DNA of 64,000 bases from Agrobacterium cucumeris (GTDB taxonomy: Bacteria > Pseudomonadota > Alphaproteobacteria > Rhizobiales > Rhizobiaceae): NCBI RefSeq assembly GCF_030036535.1, contig NZ_CP080389.1, positions 237,851 to 301,850 on the forward strand, given 5' to 3'. The position numbers and the translations under genes are program-made. The first letter of the stretch is position 1, and each line of letters begins with the position of its first letter. Below, piece after piece: positions 36,563 through 45,025 of the stretch. The notes below the pieces were generated by a model, which saw only the letters and a program-made list of their open reading frames with translations, did not search any database and was not told the DNA's origin.

Positions 36563-37191
36563 GAGGTCGAGCCAGACGTTTTAGGGACGTTCTCGTTCCG
36601 AAGGATCAGGCGCTTCACGGATTTCACCTTCAGGCCCTGCTCCGAAAGCTTCCTCGGACGTCCTCTGGCGGGATGGGCCGCAACCCAGATCTCGGCAAGT
36701 TCCACCATGCGCTCGGTGAGCGAAGGATAGCCCTCAACGATTTCCGCTGTACTTGCGCCTTGGGTCTTCATCGCGGCAATCGTTCGCACGGGAACACGGG
36801 TTCGCTTGAAAACCGGCTCGCCGCCCACGACGCCTTTCACGCTTTCAATCAGTCGTTCGGCTTCTCGAAGCGCCTCGGCCCGCGCGGCCAGTTGTTCTCG
36901 TGCTCGCGCAACGTCGATAATGAGATAATCGTCTGCCCTAACAGTTTCGGCATCGGGGTTCTGGTCGATCGTATCGAATAGGCGCTTGCGGCGCTCGGCA
37001 GACAAGATCGATCCGACGCCGTACCAGAGCTTCAACCGAAGCAGATCCTCATCGGTGAGTGCTCGACCCCTGCTACCAACGAGATGAGTCTCGATGATGC
37101 GCTTGTCGATCGCATTGTGCACCGACTTCACAGCGATCTCGCTGACAGCCGCCGCCTCGGCGGGTGTGTAGGCGTGTGATGTGCTGGCCAT
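36559..37191 (-). CDS. DUF433 antitoxin with N-terminal helix-turn-helix
   Basis: 210 residues from ATG 37191 (AGGAG 7 nt upstream; an ATG 6 nt before is too close). The N-terminus (YTPAEAAAVSEIAVKSVHNA, then RALTDEDLLRLKLWYGVGSI) is MerR/HTH-like. The C-terminal DUF433 domain shows GGEPVFKRTRVPVRTIAAMK, then GASTAEIVEGYPSLTERMVE, the usual antitoxin part. It should neutralise the adjacent DUF5615 protein and repress the operon at the palindrome overlapping its ribosome binding site. Confidence 0.82.
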   Translation of the reverse strand: MASTSHAYTPAEAAAVSEIAVKSVHNAIDKRIIETHLVGSRGRALTDEDLLRLKLWYGVGSILSAERRKRLFDTIDQNPDAETVRADDYLIIDVARAREQLAARAEALREAERLIESVKGVVGGEPVFKRTRVPVRTIAAMKTQGASTAEIVEGYPSLTERMVELAEIWVAAHPARGRPRKLSEQGLKVKSVKRLILRNENVPKTSGSTS

Positions 37192-37195
37192 AATC

Positions 37196-37213
37196 ATTCT
37201 CCTTGTGGAGAAT
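37196..37213. promoter_or_regulatory. Operator palindrome of the DUF433/DUF5615 pair
   Basis: ATTCTCC-TTGT-GGAGAAT has perfect 7-bp arms and includes the AGGAG of the antitoxin gene. On the minus strand a TATATAT box precedes it. Position suits autorepression. Confidence 0.6.
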
Positions 37214-37362
37214 ATATAATGCGGCCCGCCGCTCGTGTAAAGCCTTGACCCATGCTCAATCTCAGTGGTCGAGCTGTCCCAATCGATCGATGCACATCGG
37301 CTTCGGAGCGGAAACCGCCTCCGAACCCTAAAATCCAGTCGACCACGGGCGCGATTTGCAGA

Positions 37363-37575
37363 TCAGTTCGATTTGGTCACAAGCTCGGCGGGTTCGACGC
37401 CCAGCGCTTCTGAAATCTGGCCAAGGACGGTGAGGGTTGCCGACATTTCGGCGCGTTCAATGGCACCGATATGGCGTGCGCTCAGGCCTGTGCGGTGCGC
37501 CAGTTCCTCCTGCGTCAGTTTCTTGCCATGACGTATTCGACGCAAATTGACCGCCATGACCTCGTTGAGATCCAT
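37363..37575 (-). CDS. Small XRE-family regulator
   Basis: 70 residues, a single helix-turn-helix: NLRRIRHGKKLTQEELAHRT, then GLSARHIGAIERAEMSATLT. No ligand or protease domain, like Cro/C-protein type regulators. It is divergent from traM across a set of palindromes, so it may regulate both itself and traM. No ribosome binding site is obvious; a leaderless or weakly translated gene is possible. Confidence 0.75.
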   Translation of the reverse strand: MDLNEVMAVNLRRIRHGKKLTQEELAHRTGLSARHIGAIERAEMSATLTVLGQISEALGVEPAELVTKSN

Positions 37576-37591
37576 GACGTGAGCGGAACCT

Positions 37592-37630
37592 GAATCGGAA
37601 TTATTGTTCTAGGAACTATAGTTCCGATTC
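37592..37630. promoter_or_regulatory. Nested palindromes between the XRE gene and traM
   Basis: GAATCGGAA (37592-37600) and TTCCGATTC (37622-37630) are perfect 9-bp arms 21 nt apart. Inside, GGAACTATAGTTCC (37612-37625) is a perfect 14-bp palindrome. The set lies 17 nt upstream of the XRE start and about 140 nt upstream of traM. Expected binding site of the XRE protein. Confidence 0.6.
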
Positions 37631-37771
37631 GACATGTCCTGTGATATTGGGGGCAATCGATCTTCGACGGATTTGCAATGTTGGTCTTATGATAGTCTGT
37701 AGCGCGGCCGCACAGTGCGGGACCAAAGCATCGTTTCGAGTGGTGAAGGAATGAGTTTCGAGGAAAAACGA

Positions 37772-38152
37772 ATGAACGATGCGGAGTCCTCTGAGACCGA
37801 CAAGAGCGAGCGGGATCCGCGGTTCTGTTCGATGCCGAAGGAAGCGTTGGAGGAATTGGCGGTGTCGGCAATACACGAACACCGCCGGCTGCTCGCCGCG
37901 GATGAGGCTGTCTACGAGGAATGGACTCGCGCGAGCGGCGACCCCTCGGTTTCCAGCGACGTCCTGGCAAACCTGCAGGATGAATACATTGCCCGTCAGA
38001 AGAAGTCCGAAGCCCAGCAGGAAGAGCTGTCGCAGATCATCGACGCACTTGGCTACATCCCCGACGTCCCATTGGACGATTCAGCACGGTGTTTCGAACA
38101 TACAATCCGGCCATCAGTATCATCGTATCGGGCGGAGAAGACTGGAAGCTAG
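37772..38152 (+). CDS. traM: TraM, TraR antiactivator
   Basis: 126 residues from ATG 37772 (GAGG 8 nt upstream); ATG 37751 would add seven residues. The C-terminal two thirds follow the Agrobacterium TraM pattern: LAVSAIHEHRRLLAADEAVY (TraM has DAIRTHRRLVEKADELF), then a helix ending ELSQIIDALGYIPDV (TraM has ALNTLISILGFIPKV). TraM binds TraR and blocks DNA binding until autoinducer accumulates. On related plasmids traM and traR are close neighbours; here about 14 kb separates them. The N-terminal 20 residues are charged and unlike the model. Confidence 0.78.
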   Translation: MNDAESSETDKSERDPRFCSMPKEALEELAVSAIHEHRRLLAADEAVYEEWTRASGDPSVSSDVLANLQDEYIARQKKSEAQQEELSQIIDALGYIPDVPLDDSARCFEHTIRPSVSSYRAEKTGS

Positions 38153-38162
38153 CTCGTTGTGT

Positions 38163-38450
38163 TCATGTTGGTATATTGCCACCCATAAATTCGACGCCCA
38201 GTTCATTAAACCTACGCCAACGTATTTCACATTGACGCCGAGAACCGCCTTCCAGCGCCAGCTCGAACACGTTGGGAAGTTCCATCGTCGTTTCCATGAC
38301 CAACCGGGCGCCACCTGCAGACAGATTGCGGATCGTGCAATCCCGCGTGGCCACGCCGTTGTTATAGATGATACGCGCGCCCTTGAAGGCGCGTATTCTG
38401 GGGGACGCCCGCCGCTCATCCACGGCAGAGCAAACCGTCGGGACGTGCAA
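38163..38450 (-). CDS. PilZ-domain c-di-GMP receptor
   Basis: 95 residues, single PilZ domain. The two c-di-GMP motifs are visible: RASPR (RxxxR) near 14-18 and NLSAGG ((D/N)xSxxG) near 42-47. The start is uncertain; the furthest start is TTG 38450 with a GGGG-like site. It follows the second tadE-like gene by 27 nt and probably is the last gene of that operon. It gives the cluster a c-di-GMP reader to go with the two GGDEF proteins nearby. Confidence 0.82.
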   Translation of the reverse strand: MHVPTVCSAVDERRASPRIRAFKGARIIYNNGVATRDCTIRNLSAGGARLVMETTMELPNVFELALEGGSRRQCEIRWRRFNELGVEFMGGNIPT

Positions 38451-38477
38451 CGTGGTATGGAGCCCCGTGCGGCCACA

Positions 38478-38915
38478 TCAGTAGTTGGTGTAGCATGCTT
38501 CGGCTTTCAGCTGAGTGCCGCCCGCCAGGGACGTCAGGAGATTTGGCACAACGGTCGTGAACTCGTATTCGATCCTCGCCTTTGAAAGACCTTCCAAACC
38601 GTTGCAGCTGGCACTGCGATCGAGAGTGATCGCCGTCGGATCAAGTTGGATGAGCCACCCCGCCGCTTTGGACTTCGCAAATGCGATCGCATTCTCCGAG
38701 CTGTAGGCTCCACCGTCTTCGCATTGGATCTGCGGTATGCCCATGCAACGCGCCGTGGCGATTGCTGTTTCGTGAAGAGCATGGGTCGCCCAGAACAACC
38801 GGGCAAATTCGATCATACCAAACAGCAACAACAAAAAGACCGGCGCGACCAACGCAAACTCAACGGCGCTGGCGCCGGAACGTTCACGAATGAACCTGCG
38901 TATGGAATACCTCAT
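38478..38915 (-). CDS. TadE-family minor pseudopilin, second copy
   Basis: 145 residues. RRFIRERSGASAVEFALVAP, then VFLLLLFGMIEFARLFWATH, is the TadE/TadF signature: a glutamate at +5 of the processing site followed by a hydrophobic helix. The start overlaps the upstream stop (ATGA). Four cysteines in the C-terminal part could form disulfides outside the membrane. TadE-like pseudopilins are cleaved by the prepilin peptidase and assist Flp pilus assembly. Confidence 0.85.
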   Translation of the reverse strand: MRYSIRRFIRERSGASAVEFALVAPVFLLLLFGMIEFARLFWATHALHETAIATARCMGIPQIQCEDGGAYSSENAIAFAKSKAAGWLIQLDPTAITLDRSASCNGLEGLSKARIEYEFTTVVPNLLTSLAGGTQLKAEACYTNY

Positions 38916-39508
38916 TTCGTCTGCACCATTGCGTTGGCGGCAATGGAACCGTCCTTGACGACATCGAACATCGTGAAGAACGGGGTATATGCCTGCTTTG
39001 CCGTTACAGCGACATAGCGTCCGGCACGCCCGCCGTCAGGGCAAGACGAGTTGCAGGTGACTTGCGACCCCCACTCGACAGATGCGGCATTCCCCTTCGG
39101 GCAATAGCAGGCATTGGCCTGACTGGAGACGCCACCGATCTTGATCGTCGCCCCGTCATAACTGGCCTGCGGACCGTTATTGACCTGTATTGCCGCGGTG
39201 GCATCGCCCCGATAATTGCTGGCGATCATGAGGGCAAGATTCTTGGCCAGTTCGCTACCGTTGCTGCCATCGACCTGGTCGGCATGGGCGATTGCATAGC
39301 TGGCGCTTGCCGAGACGGCCGCCTCCAGTTGAAATCGCGAGAACACCAGCATTCCCAGATCGACACTCGCCACGAAGACGAGAGCGAAGATGGGAACGAC
39401 CAAGGCAAATTCGATAGCAGCATTGCCCTTTGTGTCTTTCAACACAAAAAGCGGATGGCCAAGGCGAACGCGTGCTCGCAGCGCCATTATTCTCAGAAAC
39501 GTCTTCAT
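38912..39508 (-). CDS. TadE-family minor pseudopilin, first copy
   Basis: 198 residues from ATG 39508, overlapping the stop of the TadG-like gene by 4 nt. KDTKGNAAIEFALVVPIFAL carries the processing site and helix start with the conserved glutamate; FVASVDLGMLVFSRFQLEAA follows. The exported part contains a cysteine cluster (ACYCPKGN and TCNSSCPDGG). Together with the next gene it resembles a TadE/TadF pair. Confidence 0.83.
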   Translation of the reverse strand: MKTFLRIMALRARVRLGHPLFVLKDTKGNAAIEFALVVPIFALVFVASVDLGMLVFSRFQLEAAVSASASYAIAHADQVDGSNGSELAKNLALMIASNYRGDATAAIQVNNGPQASYDGATIKIGGVSSQANACYCPKGNAASVEWGSQVTCNSSCPDGGRAGRYVAVTAKQAYTPFFTMFDVVKDGSIAANAMVQTK

Positions 39509-41442
39509 TGGACCAAGGCCACCTTTCGGGTTCCACTCAGTTGCGTACATTCGGACATCGCTTGGGAGCCGCCGGATAGCGAGATGCTCGTGCCGATCAG
39601 TTGCAGACAGCCGTTACCCGCGTCCCCGAGCTGACCACCACCGCCAAAATCGATCACGCCATTTGGAAAATAGAAGGCGCCCGAGATTTTCGCTCTGCCG
39701 CCGGAGGTGATCTCAGCGCCTGTCGTATTCTTGGAAGACTGCGGACCGATAACCGCCAATTCCGCATAGGGGCCGGATTTCGGGGCGTTGAGCGTGATGG
39801 CGTTGCCGCCGGTCAGGCAGAATGACTTTCCGCTACATTCCCAATCAGAAGGTGTTTCGGTGCCTGACAGGACGATGGTGACGTCCTTGCCGGAGACCGC
39901 GACGTTGTCGCTGCATGCGGAGCCGCCGGTATTCACCGAGAAGTACCCGTCAACGGTATAGGTACCAGCGCCAAGTCGTGCACCGCCTGCCAGATTGACG
40001 TTTCCGGATATGTCATGCTCGGCGCTTGCGGGGATGGTGATGCAGCTACCGCCACCACCGCCGTTCAGATCTCCGTTCAGGCGGAAAACACCCTTTCCGG
40101 TGCTGGCATCCGCCATGACCGTGATGGAGCCGCCATCAAGCCCGATGGCGTTGTCGCCGCTGGATTTCCCGATGGTGTAGCTGTTGGACGTACCGGCCCC
40201 GAGTTTGAGTGTGGCGCCTGCACCCGTGTAGAAACCTGCGTCAAACACGAAGGCGCTTGGTCCATCTATGGTGACTTTGCCCGAGGCACAGAGGCTATAG
40301 CGGGCATCACCACATTTCTCGCCTCCCATGCCGAAGTGGAACGAACCAGTTCCAAATGTCAGGTCCGCACCATAGACCCCCTTCTCGACGTTGAACGTGC
40401 CGTCACCGAATTCGAGCTTCGTGCCGAAGTCGTTCTGAATCCTGCCCGAGAAGTTATAGACTGTCGACTTGACCCCCGAGACGTTGAACTTCACCTGGAG
40501 GTTGCCGTGGACAAGCAACGAGCCGATGTTGATCTTGGAACCGCTGCAGGTCACATCCCACTTGTCCATCCAGTACTGATTGTAGTTGGCCGGATCGTAG
40601 CTGCATCCAATGGCCTGCAGGGCGGCGGCAGTGTCCGGGGGTGAGGTGCTGCCACCGAACTCGATGTCCTTGCCTTTGGTGACCGAAGCCTCAGTCGGCC
40701 AGGACGCCTTCCGAATTATGTCGAGGCGAGCATTGAGTTCCGCCACGCCCGCGTGATTTTCCAAGGGATCGGAGGTGTACTGCTTGGTGACGGGAGCTTC
40801 GCTGCCGTCGCCTTTCACAATGTTCGCTGTCCACGGACAGGGCTGCGAAGAACCCTCAAAGTAGGTGGCACTCTTGGCTGTGATCTTGGTACCACATGGT
40901 GCGATCAGATCGTTGTTAGAGGCCACGTAGCAATTTGGCGCGCCGACCTGGACACCACCGGAAAGCGTCACGCCTGTTCCCGATTTATCAAGCGCGATGA
41001 TGCAGGCACTTTCCGCCGCGCCAAACGAAGAATAGGCCTCTGCTGCGACGTCAAGCTGAGGTTTCACCCCTAGAACCGGCGCCAGAAACAGCGTGTTCGT
41101 CGTCTTCACCTCAACGTATACCGCCTGGAGCTTTTCGTTTTTCGGTGACGCCGCAAGCGAGACGGAAACGTTCGCGGGATCGACGCCGTTGAGCTTCGCA
41201 ACATTGAGCGCGGCAGACCTCATCCGATCCTGCGAGCTTGTTTCACTATAGGCGAGCGCGCCCGCGTAAGATGCCAGATCAGCAGTGCGCTGATTTTCGT
41301 CCCGGACCAGCAACCCGTATCCATACTCGACGGACAAAGCAGCAAAACCAATGATGACCGGCAGCAGTATTGCCGCCATGATCGCGATGCCGCCGTGCCG
41401 GTCGGCGCTCAAACGTAAAATAAGGTGGTGAATAATCTTCAT
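39505..41442 (-). CDS. TadG-like pilus protein with large exported domain
   Basis: 645 residues from ATG 41442. The N-terminus ADRHGGIAIMAAILLPVIIG, then FAALSVEYGYGLLVRDENQR and TADLASYAGALAYS, matches the TadG-like N-terminal domain of Flp/Tad systems. The remaining 480 residues are exported, rich in Gly/Ser/Thr and paired cysteines, with repeating beta-like stretches (for example TVDGYFSVNTGGSACSDNVA), suggesting a beta-helix or adhesin-like domain instead of the von Willebrand domain of classical TadG. It opens the TadG-TadE-TadE-PilZ operon. No tadABC or flp genes are here, so it must use machinery encoded elsewhere. Confidence 0.82.
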   Translation of the reverse strand: MKIIHHLILRLSADRHGGIAIMAAILLPVIIGFAALSVEYGYGLLVRDENQRTADLASYAGALAYSETSSQDRMRSAALNVAKLNGVDPANVSVSLAASPKNEKLQAVYVEVKTTNTLFLAPVLGVKPQLDVAAEAYSSFGAAESACIIALDKSGTGVTLSGGVQVGAPNCYVASNNDLIAPCGTKITAKSATYFEGSSQPCPWTANIVKGDGSEAPVTKQYTSDPLENHAGVAELNARLDIIRKASWPTEASVTKGKDIEFGGSTSPPDTAAALQAIGCSYDPANYNQYWMDKWDVTCSGSKINIGSLLVHGNLQVKFNVSGVKSTVYNFSGRIQNDFGTKLEFGDGTFNVEKGVYGADLTFGTGSFHFGMGGEKCGDARYSLCASGKVTIDGPSAFVFDAGFYTGAGATLKLGAGTSNSYTIGKSSGDNAIGLDGGSITVMADASTGKGVFRLNGDLNGGGGGSCITIPASAEHDISGNVNLAGGARLGAGTYTVDGYFSVNTGGSACSDNVAVSGKDVTIVLSGTETPSDWECSGKSFCLTGGNAITLNAPKSGPYAELAVIGPQSSKNTTGAEITSGGRAKISGAFYFPNGVIDFGGGGQLGDAGNGCLQLIGTSISLSGGSQAMSECTQLSGTRKVALVQ

Positions 41443-41691
41443 GGTCAAAATTCTCTTTGGGAGCCATGGGCCAGTGCAAACCTGATGGCCGGGCGCCTTT
41501 GCTCTTCATATTTTTTGTCTGGCAAATGGCGACCCGGCTCCGTTCCACGAGGGACCCCAAAACAGGGTTCTCGCTCCAGCGATGGGACCGAAAAACGAAG
41601 TGCTCTGCGCTGTTCCTGGCTGCACTTCACCGCGAACGCGGACAGAGCCCGACGGAATGGACACCACTGAGCAATCGCTCAGTCCGCGTTC
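41443..41691. other. Intergenic region upstream of the TadG-like gene
   Basis: 249 nt between the chemoreceptor stop and the TadG-like start. The only structure noted is CCCCAAAACAGGG, which lacks the neighbouring TTAA-like half present upstream of other operons in this block. Contains the promoter by position. Confidence 0.35.
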
Positions 41692-43359
41692 TCAGAACGC
41701 CTCCCAATCTCCGGTAGCGATTGCTGCATTGCCCTGACTGGCAAATGTTTCACGCAGTTTCGACCGAAGGTCGCGCGCCGGAGAGGACGCCGCGTGCACA
41801 GTGGCTTTCCCAACAGGGCGAGGACGCGCGATCGAACCTCGGCCGGTGTTGAAATCGCTGAGCATACCCGTGATACGGCTGACCTCCTGGACCAGAGCAT
41901 GGCTTGCAGCAGTGGATTCTTCCACCATCGCGGCGTTCTGTTGCGTTCCCTGATCCATCGTGTTGACGGCAGTATTGATCTCCTGAAGAGCGGTCGCCTG
42001 CTCGCTGGATGCCCTGACGATCGCCCCGATGTGACGGTCGATCTCTTTCACTTCGCCGACGATCTCCGTCAGAGCTTCACCGGTCTGCCCGACCAGCGAT
42101 ACACCTTCCTTTACCTGCTCGCCGGAATTGTTGATCAGTTCCTTGATCTCCTTGGCGGCCTTGGCCGAGCGTTGCGCCAGTTCGCGGACTTCCTGGGCGA
42201 CAACGGCAAAGCCCTTACCCGCATCGCCGGCCCTTGCGGCTTCGACACCCGCATTGAGCGCCAGGAGGTTGGTCTGGAAGGCGATCTCGTCGATCACCCC
42301 GATGATGCTGGAGATTTCCCGCGATGAGCTGTCGATCGCACCCATGGCGGAGACGGCCTGCTGAACAATCTGGCCGGACTTTTCGGCGCCTGCACGGGCC
42401 TTGGCAACAAGGTGCCCAGCCTCTTCCGCGCGTCGGCTCGAATCCTTGACAGTTGTCGTGATCTCCTCCAGCGCCGCCGCCGTCTCCTCGATCGAGGCGG
42501 CCTGTTGTTCGGTGCGCTTGGCGAGATCATCGGCGGCAGAGCGGATCTCCTGCGCGCCGGCGCTGATCTGGGTCGCGGCACCATCAATATGCTGGATCGT
42601 CGTCGACAGCTGTTCCAGTGCATTGTTGAAGTCGTCTCGCAGCACATGATAGGCCGCCGGTAGATCGTCATCGATCCGGTAGCTCACATCCTTGGCGGCG
42701 ATTGCCGCCATCGCCTTGCCGAAACAGTTGCAGACGAGCTGACGCTCCGCGTCGATGGCTTCTGTCTGGGCCTTCTGCTTGGCGATCTCCGCCTCGTCGA
42801 TATAGACGGATATCGCCAGGTCCATGTCCAGCATCACGGCCTTCACGAGACCGGCGAGTGCTTTGCCGAACTCTGCCGGCTTCATCGTCTTCTTCGAGAA
42901 CATCCCGCCCTTCGGGAATATCTCTTCGACGGCGCTGTTGATCAGATGGTCGAGAATGATGGCGTATCCACCGATATACCATTGTGGCTCCAGGCCGATG
43001 CGGGCATGCACCGTGCCAATCGTCCGCACCTTGGCAACATAATCCTCGTTGAAGTTGCCGTCCGCGATATTGACCCAATGACCCATCTGTGCGCCCTTGG
43101 CGCGGGAAATGTGATCATCGGAGGAGAAGAAGCGGCTGGCTTCGGGGGTTATTCGCAGTTGCGTGTAGAATTTGTCGAGGCCATGTGGCAGTTCGCGTTC
43201 GACGAGGGCCTTCAGCGATCGGATCCCGGCGCGTCCTTCCTGATCGAGTTGCATGAAATCGAGACGACGCTCGACACTCTGACTTTTTGACTTTGAGACT
43301 ACAGCTGCAGCACTCTGGACGGAGTTGCTGCAGGTATGCATGGCGGACTGGCTCGACAT
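41692..43359 (-). CDS. Globin-coupled methyl-accepting chemotaxis protein (soluble)
   Basis: 555 residues; ATG 43359 has GAGGTCGGGA upstream, with ATG 43254 as an alternative. Residues about 35-190 form a protoglobin-type heme sensor: [20 protein letters not shown], then [20 protein letters not shown] with the proximal His near 118. There is no membrane helix, so it is cytoplasmic. The C-terminal half is a receptor signalling domain with [20 protein letters not shown] and [20 protein letters not shown]. HemAT-type proteins sense oxygen. A 36-nt composite element shared with two other promoters lies 107 nt upstream. Confidence 0.92.
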   Translation of the reverse strand: MSSQSAMHTCSNSVQSAAAVVSKSKSQSVERRLDFMQLDQEGRAGIRSLKALVERELPHGLDKFYTQLRITPEASRFFSSDDHISRAKGAQMGHWVNIADGNFNEDYVAKVRTIGTVHARIGLEPQWYIGGYAIILDHLINSAVEEIFPKGGMFSKKTMKPAEFGKALAGLVKAVMLDMDLAISVYIDEAEIAKQKAQTEAIDAERQLVCNCFGKAMAAIAAKDVSYRIDDDLPAAYHVLRDDFNNALEQLSTTIQHIDGAATQISAGAQEIRSAADDLAKRTEQQAASIEETAAALEEITTTVKDSSRRAEEAGHLVAKARAGAEKSGQIVQQAVSAMGAIDSSSREISSIIGVIDEIAFQTNLLALNAGVEAARAGDAGKGFAVVAQEVRELAQRSAKAAKEIKELINNSGEQVKEGVSLVGQTGEALTEIVGEVKEIDRHIGAIVRASSEQATALQEINTAVNTMDQGTQQNAAMVEESTAASHALVQEVSRITGMLSDFNTGRGSIARPRPVGKATVHAASSPARDLRSKLRETFASQGNAAIATGDWEAF

Positions 43360-43743
43360 TCCCGACCTCGATTAAAATGGCTGAAACGGTGATCGGGCAG
43401 TGCCTCAATCACGTCGAAACCCGTCATCATGTCCGGCTTTGGCGCTCATCCGCCTTTCTCGACGACCCCAAATTTGGCCGACCTGGTTAATTTGGTGTTA
43501 ACCGAAACCCATAGGTGCTTGACCCTTCACCCTTAGCTGCGCCCATGGGACATCGCGTGCGAATTTCGGATATTATCGGCCGATACTGTCGGGATGAAAA
43601 ATGAGCGGTCATTCCGACGCGATCAATTGCTTGGCAGGCACACGACCGCCACCGCATGTGCTATGCTCGGCTCATCTACCTCCGCGGCCCGCTCTGGCAC
43701 TCCGGCCGTTGCGAGTGATCAGCGCTCACTTCCCCTGATGAGC
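43360..43743. other. Intergenic region upstream of the globin chemoreceptor
   Basis: 384 nt with no credible gene. It holds copy A of the composite regulatory element (43466-43501). Confidence 0.5.
43466..43501 (-). promoter_or_regulatory. Composite regulatory element, copy A
   Basis: On the minus strand: TTAACACCAAATTAA (43487-43501), then 10 nt, then the dyad CAAATTTG (43469-43476) extended by GGGG. The TTAA-N7-TTAA half is a perfect match to the CtrA consensus of alphaproteobacteria. Copies B and C have the same parts with the same 10-nt spacing. Located about 107 nt upstream of the chemoreceptor start. Confidence 0.65.
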
Positions 43744-45000
43744 CTATTTCTTGCTTAGGACAGCATAAAGCTGCTCCTGAGCGCTTTCGACGGGTATGCG
43801 ATCATCGTCGAAAAAGTTCGCAAGAACCGCGATAAATGCTTCGGACATCTGGGCGGGCATTGCCATGGATTGGGCGCTAACGTCGCTGTTCCTTGCGATC
43901 ATTTCCAATCCAAGACGACCACAGCGATCAAGGTTACTCGGATCCACGTCTGTCCGTACGGGAAGTGATCCCTTGAGCCCGCTGAAAGCAACCTGATTGA
44001 CCGGGTCCATGACCACGCGGGCAAAATCCCGCTGTGCTTTGATTGAAGCTTCGCGATTTGTAATCGGGAAGGCGAAGGCATCGACGACCATGAAGTAGGC
44101 GATTTCCGTACCCGGCACGAGGCTGCATTGGAAGTCCTTGTCCAAGACATAGCCTCTTGTCATCAGTTCTCCCTTGGCCCAATCACCCATGAACTGCATG
44201 CCGGCATCCCCGCTTCCCACCGCCGCAGCAGCATCCGCCCAGGTTTTGCCCACCCGCCGCTGCGCAGGCTCAGCATAGCTGGACAGTCGTCGCAACATCG
44301 AGAGCGCTTCAGCCATCCGGGGATCACGTATCATCGACGCGTCACCCCGGATTACGCGGGCATATCCTTGCGAACCCAGCTGCTGGTACATGATGTTATT
44401 GAATATGAGCGAGATCTCCCAGCGGCCGCCTCCCAGTGCGAGAGCAACATGCCCCTCCTGTTTTATCCTGTCGGCAGCGCCAATAATTTCCTCCCACGTC
44501 CTCGGCGCCGGAAGTCCCAGCCGATCAAAGAGGGCCTTGCTGGTCCACAGCCAGTTCTCGGCATGAATGTTCGTTGGTGCGAAGTAGATCTTCCCCTTGA
44601 AGCTTATCCGATCAACCACGGTCGCAGGTAGCACCTCACGCCAGCGGTCTGCCGCGGCAACCTCTTCCAGATCCAGGACGATTCCCATTTCCGGCAATTC
44701 CCGGGAACCTTCATTGGCGTTCCACTGCATGACCGCGGGTGCGTAGCCGCTGGCGACGCGATCACTCACTGTGCGTTGAACGGCAACCTTGTTTTCCATA
44801 GGAAGATCGATCCAACGGTTTCCCGCACGCGACCAAGCATCCCGAAACACGTCGAGCGCTCGTGCCTCACTCTTCGACACCCAATAATGGACGACATCGA
44901 TGGCGCCGCGCTCGTCTGCCGAAACAGGACTGGAGGGCAGGCCAAATACCAGTGGCGCAAGAACCAGACCAAGATGCTTTGCTTTGTTTGAAAAGGTCAT
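43744..45000 (-). CDS. Extracellular solute-binding protein (SBP_bac_1 type)
   Basis: 418 residues from ATG 45000 (GGAG 9 nt upstream). A signal peptide (LGLVLAPLVFGLPSSPVSA) precedes a binding protein of the sugar/polyamine type: YAPAVMQWNANEGSRELPEM, then FAPTNIHAENWLWTSKALFD and LPAPRTWEEIIGAADRIKQE. No permease or ATPase genes are near. It starts 25 nt after the GGDEF-EAL gene stop in the same operon, so it more likely serves as a periplasmic ligand detector for that protein than as an importer. Confidence 0.85.
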   Translation of the reverse strand: MTFSNKAKHLGLVLAPLVFGLPSSPVSADERGAIDVVHYWVSKSEARALDVFRDAWSRAGNRWIDLPMENKVAVQRTVSDRVASGYAPAVMQWNANEGSRELPEMGIVLDLEEVAAADRWREVLPATVVDRISFKGKIYFAPTNIHAENWLWTSKALFDRLGLPAPRTWEEIIGAADRIKQEGHVALALGGGRWEISLIFNNIMYQQLGSQGYARVIRGDASMIRDPRMAEALSMLRRLSSYAEPAQRRVGKTWADAAAAVGSGDAGMQFMGDWAKGELMTRGYVLDKDFQCSLVPGTEIAYFMVVDAFAFPITNREASIKAQRDFARVVMDPVNQVAFSGLKGSLPVRTDVDPSNLDRCGRLGLEMIARNSDVSAQSMAMPAQMSEAFIAVLANFFDDDRIPVESAQEQLYAVLSKK

Positions 45001-45025
45001 TTTGCATTTGCTCCGGAATGATGCG

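Noticed and set aside
43744..45000. Part of a sugar ABC transporter operon
   Set aside because: No permease or ATPase gene within the window near it; the neighbours are a GGDEF-EAL gene and a chemoreceptor.
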